A DNA stretch of 64,000 nucleotides from MED-G105 sp039819085 (GTDB lineage: Bacteria > Pseudomonadota > Alphaproteobacteria > Caulobacterales > Parvularculaceae). The notes beneath the pieces are model-generated. The model made no database searches. It was not told the DNA's origin and worked only from the letters and a program-made list of their open reading frames with translations. The position numbers were made by a program, and so were the translations under genes. The stretch is from the NCBI GenBank assembly GCA_039819085.1, contig JBCBSQ010000005.1, positions 62,001 to 126,000 on the forward strand, read 5' to 3'. This document shows positions 18,735 to 26,969 of the stretch, in pieces (position 1 is the stretch's first letter; the number at the start of each line of letters is the position of its first letter).

Positions 18735-19415
18735 CTAGTCCTTGGGCCGTGGGCCGAAAATCTCCGTGCCGATCCGAACGTGGGTCGCGCCGAGCCTGAC
18801 AGCGTCCTCATAGTCTGCGCTCATGCCCATGCTGACCACTTCCAGGCCATTGCGATCGGCGATCTTGGCGAGGAGCGCGAAGTGCGGCGCCGGCGGCTCA
18901 TCGACCGGCGGCAAGCACATGACGCCCGAAACCTTGAGGCCGAATTCCTCCGAACACCGCCGAATAAAGTCATCCGCCTGCGCCGGCGCGACGCCCGACT
19001 TCTGCGGCTCCTCGCCTGTGTTAACCTGAACCAGGCAGGCAGGCGCGCGGCCCTGGCGGGCAATCTCCGCGGCGAGGGCCTTGGCGATCCTGTCACGGTC
19101 GACGGAGTGGATGGCGTCGAAGATCGCCACGGCGTCAGCGGCCTTGTTCGACTGGAGCGGCCCCACGAGGTGCAGCTCCACATCACTATACCGAGCTTTC
19201 AGTTGCGGCCATTTGGCTTGCGCCTCCTGGACACGGTTTTCGCCGAAGACGCGATGGCCCGCCTCCAGCGCCGGCAGGATCCGCTCTTCGCCGTGACGCT
19301 TTGACACCGCGACGACCGTGGCGGCGCCGGGCGGGCGGCCAGCCTCGGCGAGGGCGGCGTCGAGTTTCCCCCTGATTGCGGATAGATTGGCGGCTGGGTC
19401 GATCGTGTTGGTCAT
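18735..19415 (-). CDS. YggS-family pyridoxal phosphate homeostasis protein
   Basis: This 226-residue TIM-barrel protein is of the PROSC/YggS type. It binds PLP through the lysine in VAVSKRH (about residue 39) but has no known enzyme activity, and it buffers free PLP. The family signatures FGENRVQEAQ, HLVGPLQSNK and GMSADYEDAVRLGATHVRIGTEIFG are all present. It lies upstream of the response regulator on the same strand and is probably co-transcribed with it. Its start codon abuts the start codon of the next gene on the other strand. Confidence 0.94.
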   Translation of the reverse strand: MTNTIDPAANLSAIRGKLDAALAEAGRPPGAATVVAVSKRHGEERILPALEAGHRVFGENRVQEAQAKWPQLKARYSDVELHLVGPLQSNKAADAVAIFDAIHSVDRDRIAKALAAEIARQGRAPACLVQVNTGEEPQKSGVAPAQADDFIRRCSEEFGLKVSGVMCLPPVDEPPAPHFALLAKIADRNGLEVVSMGMSADYEDAVRLGATHVRIGTEIFGPRPKD

Positions 19416-20054
19416 ATGGGATTTGAAGGGCTGCGCACCCGCATCGCTAAACTAGCCGAGGCCGCGGATGCGCTCAAACAGCATTCCGGATGCGAGAGCG
19501 TCCCTTTTTCACTGGCCTATTTCAGCGGGTCGGATCGAGGGCCTGCGCCGGAGCTTGTCGCCAGAGCGGGCGCCGGGCGGTCGCTTGCGATCGTCTGGCG
19601 GGATTATGAGGCGGTGGAGCGGCCTGGCCGCGCGAAGGGTCTCGCGGCGCTCTGCCGGGAGAAAGGCGTGAAGCTCGTCGTGGCGGGCGATGTGAATCTT
19701 GCGCAAAACATCGGCGCGGACGGCGCGCATATGCCTGCCTGGGCGTCCGCTCGGCGCCGGGCGATGGCGAAACCGGGCTTCTTCGTGACCGCTGCGTGCC
19801 ATTCCGAGCGGGAGCTGCGGCTGGCCGCAGACGCCAACGCCGACGCGGCGTTCCTGTCGCCCGTATTCGCAACCCGAAGCCATCCGGGCGCCGCGCCGCT
19901 GGGCCCCTTGCGTTTTCGTCGCATCGCAGCGCAAGCGCCCCTGCCCGTCTTCGCGCTTGGCGGCGTCGATGAAACGCGCGCTGCGGACCTTGCCGGGAGC
20001 AATGTCGTTGGCTTCGGAGCGATCGACGCCTTCGCGGCGAAACGACCCGATTGA
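19416..20054 (+). CDS. Thiamine phosphate synthase family protein (ThiE/TenI-like)
   Basis: This 212-residue protein has the ThiE-type phosphate-binding barrel motifs: VVAGDVNLAQNIGADGAHMP (the ND...GADGxHL strand), FLSPVFATRSHPGAAPLG (the GPxFxTxTK loop) and PVFALGGV. ThiE joins the thiazole and pyrimidine halves of thiamine, while TenI-like members do not. The usual ND is GD here and no other thi genes are nearby, so activity is uncertain. The ATG is directly next to the divergent yggS ATG (CATATG), leaving no free upstream space, and no clear ribosome site is visible, so a later start is possible. Confidence 0.78.
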   Translation: MGFEGLRTRIAKLAEAADALKQHSGCESVPFSLAYFSGSDRGPAPELVARAGAGRSLAIVWRDYEAVERPGRAKGLAALCREKGVKLVVAGDVNLAQNIGADGAHMPAWASARRRAMAKPGFFVTAACHSERELRLAADANADAAFLSPVFATRSHPGAAPLGPLRFRRIAAQAPLPVFALGGVDETRAADLAGSNVVGFGAIDAFAAKRPD

Positions 20055-20084
20055 CGTTTCCGCAGTCTTCTTGGGCGGATGGCA

Positions 20085-20114
20085 AAAAGGGCGGCCCGAA
20101 AGAGCCGCCCTTTT
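20085..20114. terminator. Bidirectional rho-independent terminator
   Basis: A perfect 11-base-pair hairpin, AAAAGGGCGGC / GCCGCCCTTTT, encloses an 8-base loop between the convergent thiE-like and porin genes. A-rich and T-rich flanks make it usable from both directions. Confidence 0.88.
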
Positions 20115-20168
20115 ACCGCATCCCCTCGACCCTGGCCGGGCCGGCGCGCAACTTAATACTTAGCGTGG

Positions 20169-21431
20169 CTAGAACTTGATTGAGCTCTCCAGAACGACAG
20201 TCGTCGCTTCCTCGTCACCGCCTGCGGACTCAGGGCGCGACGCTTCAACGAACTGCGCGGCCGCGCCGATCGTGATGCCGGGCGCGACGAAATAGGTAAG
20301 GCCGGCCTGAGCCGTCTGCGTATCCTGAAATACCGTCGGCGCGACGAGGCTCGGCCCGATAAAGTCAGCTTCCGATCGCCCGTAACCGAACATGATGCCC
20401 CAATCGCCGGCGTCTTCCCCCGACCGATAGGTCACGCCCGCATCGAACGCGAGGTACCCCTCATCATCGGTCGCGATCCCGCCATTCGACGACTTGAACG
20501 AGCCGCCGATCGTAATGCCGCGATATGCGAGGTTCAGGCCAAGCGAAACCGCTTCATAGTCCCCGAAATTGGGACTTGTCGTCATCGGCTCGCCCTCGGC
20601 GTCCGCCGTGACGTAACTGCCCCCGAGGCCGAACAACAGCCCGTCACGCGCGCTGACCCGAAACTCCTGCTGGTAGTAGAACGCGCCCTCAAACGCATCG
20701 GCCCAATTCGCGTCTTCATCCAGGGGCGAGGCGTCAGGCGCCAGAAGAAGCCGATCCACCGGCGCGCACCGATTGGGCCCGCAAGACGCTAGTTGCGGAC
20801 TATAAGACATGCCGAGCCGAAGCCCGCCGAGCGCGCCCCCGAACACGTTCGCGGGCGGCAGATACGTCACCTTGGTCGCGAAACCGGTAAAATCATTCAC
20901 TGTGTGAACATCGTTGAGGCCGGAAAGATCCGAGCGCCAGTCATTCACATTAAACGCCCGGAAGAGCGTCGGCGCCGTCACCGCGAGCGTCCGCGAGACG
21001 CCTTCGCTGCGGCCAACGGAGACTTCGCCAAACCCGCCGCGGGCATACGCAAATGCGCTTTGCAGGTACGCGTCGCTGCGCATCGGCGCGACGCCTCTCG
21101 GACCGCCGATCAAGAAACCTGAATACCGACCGCCGGCGAACATCTGGTCAGGCTGCTGGCCGTCCAAACGGCCTTCGACCACTGCGCCCACTTCGACGCC
21201 GTTCTCAAAAACGGTCGAGGCGTCGACCCGCACTTCTGCGTCCAAATCGCCGTTGAGCTCGCCTTCCGAAACGCCAAGCACGGCGCTCGCTTCGCCGGAA
21301 ACATCCACTTCGACAGGATCTGCGGCGGCGGCGTCAGCGAGCGCGGCGCCTAAAAGCGCGCAATAGGCGACCGCCCGCGTCAGAGAACAACGCGTGGGAG
21401 AAAAGCGCCTATGCCGTCCCGTCGGTCTCAT
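20169..21431 (-). CDS. Outer membrane porin (Gram-negative porin family)
   Basis: This 420-residue protein has an Ala-rich signal peptide (VAYCALLGAALADAAAA). It is followed by a beta-barrel pattern that begins VDVSGEASAVLG and ends in the terminal Phe (VVLESSIKF) recognised by the Bam machinery. Alternating glycine/aromatic strands such as GGRYSGFLIGGPRG, GFGEVSVGRSEGVSR and GLRLGMSYSP are typical of the general porins of alphaproteobacteria. The N-terminal extension before the signal (MRPTGRHRRFSPTRCSL) is unusually basic, so translation may begin further downstream. It is monocistronic, bounded by the terminator at its 3' side and a 521-base gap at its 5' side. Confidence 0.88.
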   Translation of the reverse strand: MRPTGRHRRFSPTRCSLTRAVAYCALLGAALADAAAADPVEVDVSGEASAVLGVSEGELNGDLDAEVRVDASTVFENGVEVGAVVEGRLDGQQPDQMFAGGRYSGFLIGGPRGVAPMRSDAYLQSAFAYARGGFGEVSVGRSEGVSRTLAVTAPTLFRAFNVNDWRSDLSGLNDVHTVNDFTGFATKVTYLPPANVFGGALGGLRLGMSYSPQLASCGPNRCAPVDRLLLAPDASPLDEDANWADAFEGAFYYQQEFRVSARDGLLFGLGGSYVTADAEGEPMTTSPNFGDYEAVSLGLNLAYRGITIGGSFKSSNGGIATDDEGYLAFDAGVTYRSGEDAGDWGIMFGYGRSEADFIGPSLVAPTVFQDTQTAQAGLTYFVAPGITIGAAAQFVEASRPESAGGDEEATTVVLESSIKF

Positions 21432-21952
21432 CGAAAAACGCCGCCGTAACCCTTTCTCGTCCGTATCTCCGTCCGCGCCATCTTGTTCCGCACCAAAGAC
21501 CGCTTCCGCACCAAAGAATGCGCGGCGGATTGACGAATCGTTCCGCGGCCGAACCGATCCGCACTCAACAACCGCCGCCGTTAGTGGCCATGGCCGCGTT
21601 AAGGTTACTCTCGCACGTTAAATTACACCTAATGGCGCAACCTTAGACCCTGAACACGCGACTGCGAACAGAAATCCGCGCCGGACTCTGCAAAAGCCTG
21701 GACCCTGCAAGAGCAAAGTCCCTGCAAAAGCTCAGCCAGACCGCGCCGCTTCCATCAAGCGGCGGGCTACCTCCCCCTATTCCCCTTGCGCCCAGCCCGA
21801 CGTCGACCATCAAAATTCTTCGTCATTTAACTAGGTAGGCGGCCTTCTCCGGGTCAAGGCGAAGCGCTAGGCGATATTGTCTATTCGACCGTTTGTGGTA
21901 GCTATGCCACTCTCGCCGGGGCCCGTTAGAAGCATGCGTGGCGCATAAGCTC
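21432..21952. other. Intergenic region between divergent porin and DUF3576 lipoprotein genes
   Basis: These 521 bases hold no protein gene that I can support. They contain an AT-richer stretch at about 21595-21650 (likely promoter material) and the 17-base repeat array listed separately. Short frames that open here lack ribosome sites and recognisable composition. Confidence 0.5.
21688..21738. repeat. Three 17-base direct repeats
   Basis: CTGCAA(A/G)AGC occurs at 21688, 21705 and 21722, a strict 17-base period. The 10-base core is conserved (one A/G difference in the middle copy) and the 7-base remainder is variable. The array sits in the gap between the porin and the lipoprotein gene. It could be a binding array for a regulator or only a small duplication. 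Confidence 0.6.
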
Positions 21953-22414
21953 ATGAACAATTCAAAATCGCTAAAAGCCCTCTGGCTCGCATTGGGCGCA
22001 GCGTTCCTCGCTGCGTGCGCAAGCGGCGCGTCAGACAACCGCAACGAGCCGCTCGCCGGCTATGCGCTCGGCGACAAAGCCGGCCAGGCCAGCACCGTCA
22101 ATCGCTATCTTTGGGCGGCGTCTCTGGAAACGCTCGACTTTCTGCCAGTGCAGTCCGCCGACCCGATTGCGGGCCTGGTTATCACGGACTGGTACGCCGA
22201 TCCGCGCAGCCCGCAGGAGCGGTTCAAGCTGTCGGTGTATATCCTGGACAGCGCGTTGCGGGCCGATGCGCTTCGCGTGTCGGTTTTCAAGCAGATGCAA
22301 AACCTGGAGGGCCAGTGGATCGATTCCACTGTGAACCCGGACACGGGCCGCGAAATCGAAAATTCGATCTTGACCCGCGCGCGCCAGCTTCGGCTAAACC
22401 AGCTGGACGAATAG
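21953..22414 (+). CDS. DUF3576-family lipoprotein
   Basis: This protein of about 153 residues has a lipoprotein signal peptide (ALWLALGAAFLAAC, lipobox LAAC). It carries the conserved DUF3576 sequence TVNRYLWAASLETLDFLPVQSADPIAGLVITDWY, which I quote only by its ends: TVNRYLWAASLETL and GLVITDWY. The family is widespread in alphaproteobacteria, commonly directly upstream of leuS as here. Its function is unknown to me. A GTG at 21938 would add five residues. It is followed within 111 bases by leuS and lptE, so a role in the envelope or LPS transport is possible, by inference only. Confidence 0.85.
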   Translation: MNNSKSLKALWLALGAAFLAACASGASDNRNEPLAGYALGDKAGQASTVNRYLWAASLETLDFLPVQSADPIAGLVITDWYADPRSPQERFKLSVYILDSALRADALRVSVFKQMQNLEGQWIDSTVNPDTGREIENSILTRARQLRLNQLDE

Positions 22415-22525
22415 GCTGGCTCGCCCGCCTCACGCGCGCCCTCGCCAACGCCGCCTGCCAGACGGCGGGCGAAGCTGCCGCGCGGCGGGGGTCCGTCTGA
22501 GCTTTTGAACGGAAAGCGCTTGGTA

Positions 22526-25117
22526 ATGGCCCGCTACAATCCGAAATCCGTCGAGCCAAAATGGCGCGACCGTTGGGCCGCCGACGACGTCTTCCGAACC
22601 GTCGAAGACGCCGACAAACCAAAATACTACGTCCTTGAGATGTTCCCCTACCCGTCGGGGCGCATCCATATCGGGCACGTGCGCAACTACGCGATGGGCG
22701 ACGTCATCGCGCGCTACAAGCGCGCGCGTGGTTTCAGCGTCCTGCATCCGATGGGCTGGGACGCCTTCGGCATGCCGGCGGAGAACGCGGCCATGCAAAC
22801 CGGTCGGCACCCGGCGGAGTTGACCTACGAAAACATTGACGAGATGCGCGGCCAGCTGAAGCGCATGGGACTCTCGATCGACTGGTCACGCGAACTCGCG
22901 ACCTGCGATCCGGATTACTATCGACATCAGCAGAAGCTCTTCCTCGACTTTTGGAAAGCGGGGCTCGTCGAACGGCGTGAAAGCGCGGTCAATTGGGATC
23001 CGGTGGACCAGACCGTTCTCGCAAATGAGCAAGTCATCGACGGCAAGGGCTGGCGATCCGGCGCGGTCGTCGAGCGCCGCAAGCTGTCGCAGTGGTTCTT
23101 CCGGATCACCGACATGGCGGAGGATCTCCTCGCCGCGCTTGACGACGGGCGCCTCGACGGCTGGCCGGACAATGTCCGCCTGATGCAGCGGAACTGGATC
23201 GGCAAGTCGAAAGGCCTGACGATGCGGTTCGCCTTCGCCGAGGACGCGGCGGCGCCGAACGGCGCGAAGGAAGTTGAGATCTACACAACGCGGCCGGACA
23301 CGCTCTTTGGCGCCTCCTTCATCGTTCTCGCGCCGGATCACCCGATTACCCAAAGCTACGCCGAACGCGATCCGGCGCTTCAGGCGTTCATCACTGAATG
23401 CGACAAGATCGGCACGTCCGAAGAGGCGCTCGAAAAGGCTGAGAAGCTCGGCTATGAGCTGCCGCTCAAGGCCGTTCATCCGTTTAAAGAGGATTGTACG
23501 CTTCCGGTCGTCGTCGCGAACTTCGTCCTGATGCAGTACGGCGCAGGCGCGATCTTCGGTTGTCCGGCGGGCGATCAACGCGATCTCGATTTCGCCCGAA
23601 AATATGATCTCGACGTCATTCCCGTCGTTTTGCCGCCAGACGCGGACCCGGCGACGTTCGCGATTGAAGACGAAGCCTATGTCGGGCCCGGAACGCTCTT
23701 CAACTCCGAATTCCTTAATGGCCTATCAGTCGAGGACGGCATCGCCGCGGCAATCTCGAAGATCGAGGAAATGGGGGCAGGCGAGGCGACGACGAACTAT
23801 CGCCTGAGGGACTGGGGCGTGTCGCGCCAGCGCTATTGGGGCTGTCCCATCCCGATCATCCACTGCGACACGTGCGGCGTCGTTCCGGTGCCGGACGATC
23901 AATTGCCGGTGGAGCTGCCGGAAGTGGCCGCCAGCGAGTTTCAGACGCCAGGCAATCCCCTCGACCGCGCCGAGGCGTGGAAGCGCGTCATCTGCCCGAA
24001 ATGCGGCCGCGAGGCGCGCCGTGAGACGGACACCCTCGACACCTTCGTCGATTCAAGCTGGTACTTCGCCCGCTTCGCCGCCGGGGTAGAAGACGCGCCG
24101 ACTGATCCGGCAAAGGCGGATTACTGGCTCCCCGTCGATCAATATATCGGCGGCGTCGAGCACGCGATCCTGCACCTGCTTTACGCCCGCTTTTTCACCC
24201 GCGCGATGAAAAAGACTGGGCATCTATCCGTCGACGAACCGTTCGCCAATCTCTTTACGCAAGGCATGGTGGTGCATGAGACGTATAAGGACGAAAATGG
24301 CGAATGGGTGCTTCCTGAAGACGTTGAGCTGAAAGACGGCGCTCACATTCACGCCGCGACAGGATCGGCCATCACGGTAGGTCCCATCGAAAAAATGTCG
24401 AAGTCGAAGCGCAATGTCGTCGCGCCGGAGGAGATCGCCGAAACCTATGGCGCGGACGCGGCGCGCTGGTTCATGCTCTCCGATTCCCCGCCGGAGCGCG
24501 ACGTGGAATGGACCGACGCAGGGGTCGCCGGCGCCTGGAAGCTCATCAATCGCATCTGGGAAACGGTCGAAGGAGCCGCTGGCGGCCTTAAGGACGGCGA
24601 TCCCGACCCCTCGACGAGCCCGGACGACGCGACGCTCAGCCTGCGTCGCGCCACCCATGCGGCGATTGACGGCGTCACCTCCGACATCGAAGGCTTCAGG
24701 TTCAACAAGGCGATTGCGCGGCTCTACGAATTCCTCAACCTGCTGCGCAAGTCGGACGGGGCGGACATCGCCGCGCAGCTCGAGGCGCTGTCCGCGCTGA
24801 CGCGCCTGATCGCGCCATTCACGCCGCACCTGGCCGAGGAGTGTTGGGCGCTCCTGACGGAGGAAGGCCGGGGCCTTGTTTGCGACGCGCCCTGGCCTGT
24901 CGCGGATCCGGCCCTTTTGAAGCAGGATCTCATTACATTGCCGGTTCAGGTCAATGGCAAGCGGCGCAGTGAAATCACGGCCGCAATTGATCTCGATCCG
25001 AAGGAAATAGAGACGCTGGCGCTTGACGAGCCCGACGTCAAGAAATTCGTAGACGGAAAATCTATCAAGAAGGTCATCGTCGTGCCTGGCCGGATTGTGA
25101 ATATCGTCGTAGCCTGA
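22526..25117 (+). CDS. leuS: Leucyl-tRNA synthetase
   Basis: This 863-residue class I aminoacyl-tRNA synthetase charges tRNA-Leu. It starts MARYNPKSVEPKWRDRW and has the HIGH motif at residues 48-51 (GRIHIGHVRNY). A CP1 editing domain contains TTRPDTLFGASF. The KMSKS loop is near residue 623 (IEKMSKSKRNVV), with a tRNA-binding domain after it. Length is as usual. The reading frame could extend 7 codons upstream, but the alignment-typical start is the ATG at 22526. Confidence 0.98.
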   Translation: MARYNPKSVEPKWRDRWAADDVFRTVEDADKPKYYVLEMFPYPSGRIHIGHVRNYAMGDVIARYKRARGFSVLHPMGWDAFGMPAENAAMQTGRHPAELTYENIDEMRGQLKRMGLSIDWSRELATCDPDYYRHQQKLFLDFWKAGLVERRESAVNWDPVDQTVLANEQVIDGKGWRSGAVVERRKLSQWFFRITDMAEDLLAALDDGRLDGWPDNVRLMQRNWIGKSKGLTMRFAFAEDAAAPNGAKEVEIYTTRPDTLFGASFIVLAPDHPITQSYAERDPALQAFITECDKIGTSEEALEKAEKLGYELPLKAVHPFKEDCTLPVVVANFVLMQYGAGAIFGCPAGDQRDLDFARKYDLDVIPVVLPPDADPATFAIEDEAYVGPGTLFNSEFLNGLSVEDGIAAAISKIEEMGAGEATTNYRLRDWGVSRQRYWGCPIPIIHCDTCGVVPVPDDQLPVELPEVAASEFQTPGNPLDRAEAWKRVICPKCGREARRETDTLDTFVDSSWYFARFAAGVEDAPTDPAKADYWLPVDQYIGGVEHAILHLLYARFFTRAMKKTGHLSVDEPFANLFTQGMVVHETYKDENGEWVLPEDVELKDGAHIHAATGSAITVGPIEKMSKSKRNVVAPEEIAETYGADAARWFMLSDSPPERDVEWTDAGVAGAWKLINRIWETVEGAAGGLKDGDPDPSTSPDDATLSLRRATHAAIDGVTSDIEGFRFNKAIARLYEFLNLLRKSDGADIAAQLEALSALTRLIAPFTPHLAEECWALLTEEGRGLVCDAPWPVADPALLKQDLITLPVQVNGKRRSEITAAIDLDPKEIETLALDEPDVKKFVDGKSIKKVIVVPGRIVNIVVA

Positions 25118-25164
25118 ACAATCCGGCGCAGCGAGCTGAACCGCGCGCGATGAAGGAGCAAGAC

Positions 25165-25875
25165 ATGAGACTGATGGCCGTCGTCGCCCTTGCGCCGTTT
25201 GCTCTATCCATGTCGGGCTGTGGGTTTCAACCGCTCTATGCGTCGGCGAACAAGGAGAAAGTCGTCAGCCTCGCGAATGTCCAGCTCATGGACGTCACCG
25301 GGCGGGACGCAGTTGTACAGGCCATAACGGACGCTTTCGACGCGCGGGCGATCGGGTCGGACGAGGGTCCGACCTACAATCTTTGGATAAGCGCGCAAGA
25401 GAGCGCCCAGGCGTTGGCCGTCCAGATCGACGCGACCGTCAGCCGCTTCAGCTATCAGATCGTGGGTCAGTATCGGTTGGCCGACGTATCGACCGGCAAA
25501 CGCGTCTCCGGGTCGGTCACGTCAGTGGCGTCCTTTAACGTCGTCACCTCGAACTATTCGACGCTCGTTGCGGAGCAAGCGGCGCGCGATAAAGCGGCGC
25601 GCCAACTTACCAACCTGATCGAGAGGGACGCGCTCCTTAAGTTGTCGCGCGCGAACGCGAACATTGTGAACCCCGCGAAGCCGGATCCCATCATCGAGGA
25701 TGATGATCTTGTCGACGCTTATCTGCCGACGGACCCGCGGGATCCGGGGGCGGAGGAATTCGAGGACCCCGAGGGCGCGGACGTTTGGGGCGACTTCACC
25801 TCGCCGGCGCCTCTTGAGATCGGGGACGAGCCCGCGCCCGGCGTCGACGCAACTGATAGGCCTGATACGGAATGA
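25165..25875 (+). CDS. lptE: LPS-assembly lipoprotein LptE
   Basis: This 236-residue lipoprotein plugs the LptD translocon at the outer membrane. The signal peptide ends in the lipobox SMSGC, followed by GFQPLYAS, the hallmark start of mature alphaproteobacterial LptE. The core resembles the family to about residue 180. The C-terminal tail (from about 180) is Asp/Glu/Pro-rich and probably disordered, longer than in most relatives. AAGGAG seven bases before the ATG sets the start. It sits between leuS and holA, the usual order in this class. Confidence 0.92.
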   Translation: MRLMAVVALAPFALSMSGCGFQPLYASANKEKVVSLANVQLMDVTGRDAVVQAITDAFDARAIGSDEGPTYNLWISAQESAQALAVQIDATVSRFSYQIVGQYRLADVSTGKRVSGSVTSVASFNVVTSNYSTLVAEQAARDKAARQLTNLIERDALLKLSRANANIVNPAKPDPIIEDDDLVDAYLPTDPRDPGAEEFEDPEGADVWGDFTSPAPLEIGDEPAPGVDATDRPDTE

Positions 25876-25895
25876 TTTGGGCGTGGGCGCAATAG

Positions 25896-26951
25896 ATGGC
25901 GGCGTTGCGGACCAACGCGATTGAGTCTTTTGTGGCGGCGCCCAGCCCCGATGTGGGGGCAGCGCTCATATATGGTCCGGATTCCGGGCTCGTCCGCGAA
26001 AGGGCGACGGCGATTTCTCTGAAGGTGACGCCTGACCTGAAAGATCCCTTCAACGCAATTGAGTTCACCGACCAGGATCTGAAAGCCGACCCCGCCCGCC
26101 TGGCCGACGAGGCGGCGGCGCTCTCATTTTCCGGTGGCCGGCGACTCATCCGTCTACGCACCAGTGGGGATGCGGCGAGCGGCGCCGCCAAACGCCTGAT
26201 TGACGGCCTTGATGGCGGATATCTGAAAGCCAATGCGCTTGTCGTGATCGAGGCTGGCGACCTCGCCAAATCCTCAAAGCTGCGCAAGATGTTCGAAACT
26301 GCGAAATTGGCGGTCGCCATCCCCTGCTATGAGGACAAACCCCAAGACGTGGCGGCGCTCGCAGAGTCTATGGCGTCTGAACACGGACTATCATTCGAGG
26401 AGGACGCGCTCGGATACGCCGCCTCGCTGCTCGGGATTGACCGCGGCGTCAGCAGAGCCGAGCTTGAAAAGCTCATCGCCTTTGTCGGGCCGAAAGGCGT
26501 CGCCCGCGAAACGGACGCGATCACGGTCGATGACGTTCGAGCCTGCCTTGTGGACACAACCACGGACGCGGTCGATGAAGTCGCCGGCGCGGCGCTCGAC
26601 GGCCGGCAGGACAAGTTATCGGTCGCCTTGCGGCGCAGCGCCGGCGCGGGCGCCAGCGAGATCGGGCTTCTGCGCGGGCTGCAGCGTGGGGTAACGCGAT
26701 TGAGCGCCGCGCAGGACGCTATCGCCACCGGGTCGAGCCCCCGCGACGCTATGAAACGTTTGCGGCCGCCTGTCTTCTTCGCTGAGCAGAACGCTTTCTC
26801 CGCTCGGCTTCGGGCCTGGCCGAAAGGCAAGCTGGCGGCGGCGATGGACTTGCTGCTTGATGCGGAGGCCGCGGCGAAATCCACAGGCGCGCCCCAACGC
26901 GCGATCGCCGAGCGCGCGGCGATGCGCGTCGCCCATCTCGCCAGGCGCTAG
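25896..26951 (+). CDS. holA: DNA polymerase III delta subunit
   Basis: This 351-residue clamp-loader subunit opens the sliding clamp during replication. It shows the family start (AALIYGPDSGLVRERA), the SFSGGRRLIRLR segment, a diverged nucleotide-fold domain and the C-terminal collar helices (AALDGRQDKLSVALRR). It follows lptE by 20 bases in what looks like one transcript with leuS and lptE. Confidence 0.94.
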   Translation: MAALRTNAIESFVAAPSPDVGAALIYGPDSGLVRERATAISLKVTPDLKDPFNAIEFTDQDLKADPARLADEAAALSFSGGRRLIRLRTSGDAASGAAKRLIDGLDGGYLKANALVVIEAGDLAKSSKLRKMFETAKLAVAIPCYEDKPQDVAALAESMASEHGLSFEEDALGYAASLLGIDRGVSRAELEKLIAFVGPKGVARETDAITVDDVRACLVDTTTDAVDEVAGAALDGRQDKLSVALRRSAGAGASEIGLLRGLQRGVTRLSAAQDAIATGSSPRDAMKRLRPPVFFAEQNAFSARLRAWPKGKLAAAMDLLLDAEAAAKSTGAPQRAIAERAAMRVAHLARR

Positions 26952-26969
26952 AAAAAAGGTCGCGGTGGC

